From assembly GCA_033239525.1 (NCBI GenBank), contig BSYO01000035.1, forward strand, positions 2,948,965 through 3,012,964: DNA of 64,000 bases, written 5' to 3'. The DNA is from Nepenthes gracilis. Taxonomy: Eukaryota; Streptophyta; Magnoliopsida; Caryophyllales; Nepenthaceae. The position numbers and the translations under genes are program-made. A model generated the notes under the pieces. It ran no database searches and was not told where the DNA came from. It worked only from the letters and a program-made list of their open reading frames with translations. This document shows, in pieces, positions 50,062-61,000 of this stretch (the first letter of the stretch is position 1; every line of letters begins with the position of its first letter).

Positions 50062-51987
50062 GTTTGTGGTTAAATAAAACTTATATTATTAATAGTTTGT
50101 TGCTAAATTATTATTAGAAGTTATAATTTATACATTAAAATATTATTTAAGTGTTTTACAGTTTTATATTTTAGTTGTTGTATATTAGCAATTTGAAAGG
50201 AAATATGATACTTAAAATTGGTTAATTGGTGTAACCGGATCTATTCATCGGTCAACCATTTAACCGATTAACTAGTCAAACCGGTTTAGTTTTGGTTTCT
50301 GATTTTGCCAAAATGGTCAAACCCATTCAATATGCACGCCAGATTTTTCAAGCTTCCAGGTTCAGCTGAAAAGCCTTCAAATCCAGCCCTAGGAAAGTTG
50401 AAGGAAGGCTTTAGTTTTCGATAATCAACTCTAGTTTAGCTTTGCCGCCTCCACGTGAGTATGATAGTTGTAATGCCCAGTTTTTCCCATTTGATTTATT
50501 TAGAATTATTTGTTATTTTAAGATAATTGGATAATTGGATATATCGGATTAATAATATTTTGTGGAATTTTGAAGGAAATTCAGTTAGTAGGTGGGCGCT
50601 AGAGGGGCAAAATCCCGTGGGCTAGCGCCTAAGTGCCGTGCTTGAGCGTGGAAACCCGTGGGGCTGGCACTCAAGCCGGCGCTTGAGCGCCAGTGGGCTA
50701 TTTAAGGTTCGGCGGTGGTTGGTGCGGGCATTCACGTGGAAAAAAGGCAAAGAAGAGAGAAAGAGTAGAGGAGAGAGGTAAAAGAGATAAGGTAGATCAA
50801 TACATCTTTTTGTCAGATTTACTTAGTATAAGGTCAATGCAAGTATCTATAAACCCCATCCTTAATCTGTTTCAGCATCTAATATGTTTTGTTTCTATTT
50901 TGGATGTTTAAAGTTCATGCATGTTATTTTTATTTAGCCTATCTATTACCTTCGAGTATACATGCCATTTTTACCGGTTATTTGAGGATTTTATTTTGTT
51001 TTTGCAAACATTAGAGAGATTTACTGTTTTATGGAGATTTGGGTAAACATCTGATCCTGTATATTTTTATATCAGTATATTTGTATGAAAATTGGCATGA
51101 AACTTGCATGGACCATGCATTAGTTCAAATGTATAACTGCGTGATGATTGAGATCACTAACTCTATTATCTGTTATCTGACATCAGATCTGTTATCTGCT
51201 CCTCTCTAGACGGGGAAAGCTTTGATCTCAATAGGGAATCTGAAATCCCTTTTCCGCTACCAGGAAAAGGCTCTACTTGTAGTTAACCCACCCTCATCTG
51301 TATTTAATAAGAATTATCATAAGTGAATTGAACGAAAAACTAATATATTTGGACATCCTAATATATGTACTAAACTTGAGAATTACATTCAAAACTATGG
51401 GTGACAAAATATAATAAGTTCTTTATTTATGGGATACAGAGTACATAAATGGCCATGCCCATGGGTCTAAATAATAGTTAATCTGGCTTAAGGTTACCGG
51501 AAGTGTGTGTAAACCTTTCTCAAATTGGGCTATTGGATTTTGGTTCTCCGATTTCATGCATGCTTTATATTTTTGCATAGATTTGCATTTGGACTCTGAT
51601 TTGAAATTTGCAAGTTTGCCCATATATGAGATTTGGCTAGTCTCGTATATCTGACATGTGATTTCATTCCAGAACCTATTTGATTCTTATATGGTTTCAT
51701 TCCAAACTCTAATATGTTTATATGTGATTTCAATCCGAATTCTATTTCATTCAGTATATATTTATCTGATTTTTATATGATTCTGACAAGATTCTGATTA
51801 TCTAATTCTATTTATCTAACTTTGCTCCAATTCACCTCTGTTTAGTATATGTCCCGATAGGACTGTATTTTAATCTGATATTCGATTTGAGTACGAGATT
51901 ACCACCTGCTTTCTGATATCGGATGTGTCTGTCATCCGTTTTGAGTTGTTTATAGACCCTCCTGTTGATTTATCAGACATATATATG

Positions 51988-52018
<31 letters not shown>

Positions 52019-55000
52019 GATATTTGTTGAGCTTTAAGCTCACGTTTTCTATTTCTTATCCTTTTAGAGTAGAAGGCTTGGATATTTTGTAGAAGTTTGA
52101 TGTGATCTGATGTGGCATCGGTTATTTTTGGTTAGTATTGTATCTGTTCAGAACTTGATGGTGCCGGTGGTATTCCGGTTATCTCAAACTAACCTAATGT
52201 AGGCCCTTTGGATATGTATTAAACATTTGGATCAACATATTTGATGGATATGCATATGTATATGGTTGTCCCTCTTTTACGACTGTTTAGAGCAGGTCAT
52301 GTTTATATTGTCCGGACGATTGTCTGATAAGATCCTGTGATGGGTTTTGGGTCAGTTATTATTATTTCGATGATAAAATTTTATAGTCTATTTATTTATG
52401 TCACACTCGGGTTAGAATTTATTTATATGTTATATTGGGATTTTATCGATTTATTAATTAGATCTACTTTCGTTCGAATTCATGATAGTTGTAGTATCAG
52501 AGAGGTTGTAAGGAGAGGTGTCTTGAGTCAATTTTAGGTTATTTTGAGGAAGATAATTGATTAAATCTCTTGTATGATAGGTGAATACTATGGCAGATAA
52601 TAGACTCTTGTTGTGGAGGTTCAGGTTCAAATCTGAAAGATAATTGTCTTGCTATGATAGATCACATGAGCGACATTATGGATAGGATAATTCAGTGCCA
52701 AGGTCATGATATGGCCACTATGAGGAGGTTGGCCAAGTAGGGGCAAAGTAGGACGCCCTTTGATCGATTTAAAGGTGAATCCGTCTCGGAATTTTTAGGA
52801 GAGTTTGATCCAATTAAAGTGGAAAATTGGCTGCAAAAGATGGAGAATGTGTTTGAGGTTATCGGCCGCCCAAAGAAGGATAAAGTTATATTCGCTGCCT
52901 ACAAAATGGAGGGCGAGGCTAGCCTGTGGTGGGCCACGCAATGTCATATTATGAGTCTGGAGAAAGAGGAGATATCTAGGAACGTCTTCTAGGAGGCATT
53001 TTTGGATAAATTCTTCCCGTATAATATTTGGGAGATCAAGGAGGTGAATTCAGTCAGTTATGGCAAGGGAATAAGACAGTGACCAAGTATGATAAGAAGT
53101 TTACGGAGCTGTCTCGCTTTGCTCCTCATGTGGTTGGAGATGAGACCCCAAGAGCTTGGAAATTTCCATAGGGGTTACAAGATTCAATTTGGAAGCAACT
53201 TGTGCCGCTCTGACTTTGGACATATAGTGAGGTGTTGGACCGGGCATTATTGATCAAGCAGGAGCAATTTTGGGAGAAATATTTTGCAAGGAAGCCGGAG
53301 CATCAAGGTTAGTATTTGAGGGGTGGAAGCTCTCATTCAAGGCATAAAGGTCAAGATAAAGGAAAGTCGATTAGAGTAAAGTCATCGCCACCCAAGCTCC
53401 AGTTCATGAGATCTGCTTGTGAAGAAATCATGCTGGGAGAGCCTGTTTTCATCCTAGTGGAGACTATTTTAATTATGGCCAAATAGGTCACTTGTCAAAA
53501 GATTGCTCAAGTCCGAGGCATTAGGATAGGAGATAGGCGGTTCTTGGTAGGGCATTTGCAGCTACGGTTCATGATACTATAGTTGATCCATCAGTTGTGG
53601 AAGGTAATATGCAAATCTTTGATTCTTTAGCCCATATTCTGATTGATCTCGGCGCTATGTATTCTTTTGTGGCCCCTAAATTTGTGTGTAATTTATGTGT
53701 ACCTCATCAATTTCTAGACTGTGCTTTGATGGTGTTTACCCCTGTGAATAAATCTCTGTTTGCTGATATTATGTACCTTTGGTGTCCAGTTTGGATCCAT
53801 GGTTATGAATTGTTGGCGAATTTGATTCTGCTTGATATGTCGGATTTTAATGTTATATTGGGGATGAATTGGTTGGCATGCTATCACACTACAATATATT
53901 GCTTCAATAAAATCATTCTGCTTTGCATCCTGGGTTATGAGTCCTCCAAGTTTCAAGGAATGATTAGTAAGGAGACTTCGGGATTAATCTCGACATTGTA
54001 TGCAAATCATTTGATGAGAGATAAGTGCTGAGCTTATTTGGCGTATGTGACTACATTTGGGAGTTATTTTGTGGCCATTAAAGATATTTCGGTTGTCTGT
54101 AAGTTTGAGGATGTCTTTCTGGAGGATTTGCCCGAATTACCTCCAACTCGAGAGATCAAATTTGCTATTAATGCTGTGCACGGATCTGTACCAATTTTGA
54201 GAGCTCCATATAAAATGGCCTCGTTTTAGCTAAATTAGTTGAAGCAACAGTTGCAAAATTTATTAGAGAAGGGATTCATTCGGCCTAGTGTTTCGCTTTG
54301 GGGTGCTCCAGTTGTTATTTATGAAGAAAAAGACAAGTCAATATGTGTAGATTATCAAAAGTTGAACAAGATCACGATTAAGAACAAATATCTCCTCTTA
54401 ATAATAGACGATTTGTTTGATCGGTTGCAAGGAGCTCGGGTGTTCTCAAATATTAATCTGCGTTCAGGATACCACTAGTTGAGGATGAAGTGAGAGGATG
54501 TTCTTAAGAAGGCTTTCCAGACACGGTGCGGCCATTACGAGTTTTTGGTGATGTCATTTGGGCATACAAATGAGTAGACATCCTTTAAAGATCTGATGAA
54601 CTAAGTTTTTCAGCTGTACTTGGATCAATTTGTTGGGGTCTTTATCGATGATATTTTGATTTATTCGAGGAGCTTTGAGAAGCATAAGGCCCAGTCAAGG
54701 ATCACATTGTAGGTTTTAAGGGAAAGGCAATTGTTTGCCAAATTGAAGAAATGTGAGTCCTGCTTGGAGAAAGTTTCATTCTTAGGGCATATCATTTCCA
54801 AATGAGACATTTCTATGGATCCAAAGAAGGTGGAAGCGGTGGCCAATTGGAAAAGACCGACAAATGTTGCAGAGGTACAGAGTTTCTTGGCTCTAGCTAG
54901 ATATTATAGGCAGTCTATGAAAACTTTCACGAGGATTATGGTGCCTCTGACTCAATTAATGCAAAAGGTGTTTCTTTAGAATGATGATTATCAGGATAGC

Positions 55001-58000
55001 TTTTAGGAATTGAAGAGGAGGTTGACGATAGCACCGATATTGTCGATCCCTGATAGATCAGGTAGATTTATTGTACATTGTGATACTTCCAAGAAAGGTT
55101 TGGGATGTATGTTGATGCAGCGTGGTCAGGCAGTAGCTTATGGGTCAAGACAATTGAAGGTTTAGGAGCAGAATTATCCCACCCACAATTTAGAATTAGC
55201 GGCTATGATCTTTGTATTGAAAATTTGGAGACATTATCTGTATGGGGGAAAATTTGTGGATTATTTAGATTATAAAAGTTGAAGTATTCTGTATTTTGAA
55301 AAGGAGTTGAATATGTGGCAGCAGAGGTGGATGGATCTGTTAAAAGATTATGATTGTGAGATCCAGTATCAGTCGAGAAAAGCTAATGTCGTTGCTGATA
55401 CTTTGAGTCGAAAATCTTCTGGTTTAATCGGTCATTTGATGATTAAGGAATGAGAGATATTCGATGGAATGAAAAGTTGCATGATTCGATTGCACTTCCA
55501 AGGGTCGAGGATGAGGTGGCCTATAGATTTGCTTTGCCTCTAAGTTTGGCAGATTGTCACGACGTGTTCCATGTGTCTATATTAAGGAAATATGCATAAA
55601 ATCCTTTGCATGTGGTTAAATTTGAGCCATTAAAGATTGATAAGAATTGTCCTATGTTGAGGTTTCTGTTCAAATTTTGGAACGAAAAGATTAAGTATTG
55701 AGGAATAAAATAATCCACTGGTTAAGGCGCTGTAGAAGAACCATTCGATTGAAGAGGCAACTTAAGAGCACGAAAATAAAGTCTGGGAGAAATATCTTTA
55801 TTAGTTTGAGGGTTGAAGCACGTAAATTTCAAGGACGAAATTTTTATAAGAATGGAAAAGTTGTAATGCCCGATTTTCCCCATTTAATTTATTAGGAATT
55901 ATTTGTTATTTTAAAATAATTGGATGTATCACATTAATGATATTTTGTAAAATTTTGAAAGAAATTTGATCTGTAGGTCGGCGCTAAGGCGCAAAATCCC
56001 GTGGATCAGCGCTCAAGGGCCGGTGGACTATTTAAGGCGCGGAGGTGGTTGGTGCAAGCATTCGAGCAGGAGAAAAGGCAAAGAGATTTGGCTAGTCTTG
56101 TATATCTGGCCATGTGATTTCGTTCGAGATCTATTTGATTCTTATATGGTTTTATTCCGAACTCTAATCTATTTATATGTGATTTTGATATGGATTCTAT
56201 TTCATTCAATATATGTTTATCTGATTTTGATACAATTTTGATCGGATTCTGATCATCTGATTCTGTTTATCTGATTTCACTCCAAATCACCTCTATTTAG
56301 TATATGTCCTGATGGGACTGTATTTTAAGCTAATATATGATTTGAGTACGAGATTACCATATGCTTTCTAATATCGGATATATCTATTATCCGTTTTGAA
56401 TTGTTTATAGACCCTCACTTTGATTTGTTGAACATATTTGTTTGTGTGTGTGTGTGTGTATATATATATAATACTTGTTGATTTTTAGGCTCACGTTTTC
56501 TATTTCTTAACCCTTCAGAGTAAAGAGCTTGGATATCTTGCAAGCGTTGGACGTAATCTGACACAACATCAATTATTTTTTGTGAGTATTGTATCTGTTC
56601 TGATATTAATGGTGTCAGTTGTATTTTGGTTATTTCGGATTGGCCTGATATAGGCCCTATGGATATGTAGTAAACATTTGAATCAGCGTATTTGATGGAT
56701 ATGCATATGTATATGGTTTTATCGCTTCCTTATGACTGTTTAAAATAGATCATATTTATATTATCCGAACAGTTATCTGACGAGGTTCTTACTGGGTTTT
56801 GGGCCTGTTTATCATCATTTGGATGATAAAATTTTATAGTTTGTCTATTTATATTACACACAAGTTGAGATTTATTTATATGTTATTTTGGAGATTTTAT
56901 TGATTTATTTATTAGACCTATTTTGGTCCGAGTTCGTGATAATAGTTCTATTATTAGTGAGAGAGTCCCTAAATAGAATATCAGAGCTGATGATCCTCTG
57001 TTGATGAGTGAATCTCAACATTTATGTGAGTTATTTTTTAAAAGATTATTCAAAGATGAGTGACTCCCTTTGTTGGGTGAGTAATTTTGCAAATATTATC
57101 TCTTATGTAAATATTATCTCTTATGTAACAAATGTTATACAATCTATCACTTTTATTTTCTTTTTTTATTGTTATTTATTGTTTTAAATTTTTAGTAATT
57201 CCTTTGGATTTTGTACTGCATCAGTTTGACAACCAAAGAAGTGGAAAGACACTCTCAGCATTATACCCGTCACAGACGCTACCAAACAACTAAGAGAATT
57301 CATTTTATATACTGAACAACTAAAAGATCACAAGGTTTATCTTGATAGAAACAAGGAAAAAAAAAGGAAGAAGTAACCAAAGAGATCAAATACCTCAACT
57401 GAAGTGATGCGTCGAGGAACCAAAGAACCTCCGATCTGGATTAGCCCATCAGCAGTGAAAAGTGTGACTTTATCTTCAGGAACCCATTGAATGGCTGCAG
57501 TTACATTTTAAAAACGAATCCAGTTTACAGGATAGACAAAATAAGTCCGCATGCTATTATGTGTTGAACCAGGGTCACATCTGAGGCTGTTGGATATAAA
57601 AACAACAGTATATGCGGTTTTTTTTTTTTTTCCTGAAAAGAAAGTTACAAGAAAATGGATTTTTTTTTTTTAAATAAAACACATAGATTATTAAATTTAC
57701 ATTTAACAGTTTTGAACCCGAGGCAAATAGACTACTCACATCCGAAGCACACCCCCTTGAACTCGTTATGCACAAGAGTATAAAAGAGAGAGAGAGAGAG
57801 ATCCATAGTAGTAGCAGATACATTTAAAAAAAAAAAAGTATCCAATTAAAAATGGTCCATAAGCTACTGAATGTGCACACAAGCAAGTCAGCAAGCGAGA
57901 AATAGAGGGGGAGGGTTTTTTTTTTTTCTCTTCGTGATCATCAAATATGTTATGGCCAATGATATACAGCAACAAGATCTGATAATACGCATTTACACTC

Positions 58001-61000
58001 TTACCCTCTTACCGTAGTTAAATGGAGGGTAATCATAAGGCATGATGGGGTAGAAATCCCAAAGAGCAACAGTATTGTCAAAGGAACTAGGGGAGTTAAA
58101 GTGCTAAAGCTAAATATTACATGGGCACCAGGTGGTAGAAGCAATGCAAGGTGCTCGCCCAAGACAAGAGAGGCTCTAATTGAAATGTAAATATGTCTAC
58201 AAGCCGTATAAACAAATATTAGTCAAGGCCCAAATAACTAAAATCAATAAACATCCATGTATAAAATAAACATTACATCGTTACACATGCGATCAACAAA
58301 AGCACTAATCTGCAATATATTATAAGCACGTATAATTCAAAGATACTCTAATTCTAATAATTATCAAAATCTACTACGTCATCCTCATCGCCATTATCAT
58401 CATTAATTAATCACTCATTAAATCCATCACAAGATTTATAGCCATTAATCTCCTCCTCTATTTCTTCTAAGTCACTCTCTTTCTTATCTACTCTTATTGT
58501 TCTTTCGCACCTGCTCTCTAGAACTCTAAGTCTTCTTCTTTGCTCAAGAATTGTCGTTCGCAATTTCAATTAACAGCAAAGATGATAAAGATAATGATTT
58601 TGTGTCGTGCAAATAAAACGATAGATAGAGAGGGGTTGTCGTGCAAATTATTGTGATAAAAGGGCAAACACATTCACAATAAATATAAAATTGTAAATTT
58701 TTAATAGGTTAGGGATATTTTAGGAAAACCAAAAGGTTTTGTTTAGAAAAAATGTGCACCTGAGTGCCTGGTTTTCTTGTTTTAGGGCCGGTGCCTTGTC
58801 ATTTCGCTTTGGCCAAACATGGGCCAAGTGCCCATGCCTTGCCTTACCTGAGCACCTAGGCAAGGAACACCTTTGACAACATTGAGAGAAAGTTCAATAA
58901 AGTTGACATGTAGAAGTAGAAAACTGAGAGTCCAACTATTTAGGTCACAACCACATACTCTTTATAACCACCACTCCATTCACTCAAGCAATAACCTCAA
59001 TCAATTTAAGTTAAGAATGCTGGACTTATCCTAACTATATCTGACTGTATTGACTGTGCACAGTTTGGCCCTATCTTATAGTAGCTCCAATTTTTTAAAT
59101 AAAGCTAATCAAGTCACAGATTCATTGATTTCAAGCACCCAACTAAAGTATGAAACCATATGAAGAAATCTTACCCCCAGTGACAAGCTATTTCTAATCT
59201 CCACATTTACCATCTGTTTTCACAGTCGCCAGAATCAATGGAATTTGAACCACAGTGCAGCAAAAGCAAAAACCGGAATCCCCCGTCAAATATCAGCCAC
59301 CGTTGTCTATTGAGAGAACATGGGGAACAAAAATACGCAACTAAGCACACACAAGTTATACAATAATTTTAAGATGGAAAACCCTTCTCAACTAAGGAAA
59401 AAACTACAAAATAACTTTCGAACAAAATCTATTATGAACATTTGGTCACCCATAACTTCCTCTGAGAGTCCTTCACATCAACTTGTGTACATAATCAATT
59501 AAAACTAATCCAATACACCTCCCAAATGACAGGAGGAAAATACAACAATAGGAATGAGTAATTAATCGATAATATATCCTGTAACTAAGGCTAGAACAGC
59601 AAACCTGAACCTAACGAATGATGGAAGTCAAAATAGACATCAATCAAATGCTGAAATATTCCCCTTCTCCTTTTTCTCTTCTCTCTTCGTATGGCGTCCC
59701 TTGTGTTATCTCTCTTAGGTACCCCAAAAAACATAAATGGCTTTATACCAAAAGCTAGAGTTCTAATGCCAAAGGAAAAATCTGCCATAGCACACGTGTG
59801 TAGTTCAAGCGTACATTAGGCGTGGGGAGCCACAAAATCACTGAAAACAGAACATGAGTGCACCTCAAGCATAAGTGCTACAGCTACTAACATACGTGCA
59901 TTCCCTCATGCATGGATCAAGCCGTCTCACTCAAGAACCTCCTTTGCTCGAGCGTCCATTGCACAAACCACAAGATGACATCCATTGGGAGTGGGATCCG
60001 CCACAAGAAAGTAACCCAAAACCCAACTGAATGAGTACCCAAAAGACCATAATATCCGGGATTCTGCTGCAGTGCTACTTAAATGACGCTTTCTGAACTT
60101 CCAGCATTCACCTCATTATGCATGCTAGTCTTACCATCATCTGAAGCATATTGCTTTCCAAGTGAGAAATATACAAGTATTCAATGTGATAAAGAACTTC
60201 GTCATCCTGATTCAATTCTGAAAGAAATATCATCTTAGTTGCCTCCTTCTTTAGCAATTACTAATTTTCTGAAGAACAATTATGGAGTAATTTTTTAAAC
60301 AGCTCCTCGCAAATAGCATCAATGAATCTACACACCTACACTTCATCTTGACTCTACACATCCCAAAAACACGGCTAGAAATACACTGAAACATAATTCT
60401 TTTTTTTCCCTAATCTTCACGCTTCCCATGTGTATTGAAAAGCTCATAAGTATTCCAATAAGGTAGCACATAGACTAGCAAACGCTGCTTAGTTCCCTAA
60501 TGGTGATATTTTGGGTGGTTGATGTCTCTCCAAATTGTGTTTATCGCATTCTGGTTGACGAGTCTCCAAAGCTTATGGTGAACCAACACTCTTTTCACTT
60601 TCCTTTTTTCAACCCCCCCACCCTCAACCTTCTGGAGAAGGGGGGAGGGAAAAACAGTTACCCTATGTTTGGATCAAAGATTGATGGGTCCAATAACCAT
60701 GGGCCAATGGGTCAGGCCCCGCAGCAAGCCCACAATCCAACATATTCCTTTCAAATTAAAAGTCCCACATTGCTTTTTGAGAAACAATTAAAAGTCCCAC
60801 ATTACTTTTTGAGAAACAATATACCTGCAAATCCCACTATAAAAGCAAGCACCCTCATGCATTGAAGAACAAGTTGGAGAAGCTCGAAGAAGCTCCATAT
60901 GGCCCGGAGAATGGCATAGTCGTTGCAAGCCGATCTCCAAGGAGAGCAAACTGGCGGCCAGGAGACCCTCGACTCTCCTCTCATCTAGGAGGCCCCTCGG

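Larger units (their letters stand above)
50469..56941 (+). mobile_element. Tekay/Del-type Ty3/gypsy element in intron 2, internally deleted
   Basis: Bounded by identical 5-bp target duplications ATAGT (50464-50468 and 56942-56946). Both LTRs start TGTAATGCCC and end TGATA (canonical end CA changed to TA). The primer binding site is at 52492 and the purine tract lies before 55862. Internal DNA encodes degenerate gag, protease, RT and RNase H. The integrase catalytic core is missing, and only the integrase C-terminal tail ([17 protein letters not shown], about 55530-55580) remains. Orientation is opposite to the host gene. Confidence 0.9.
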
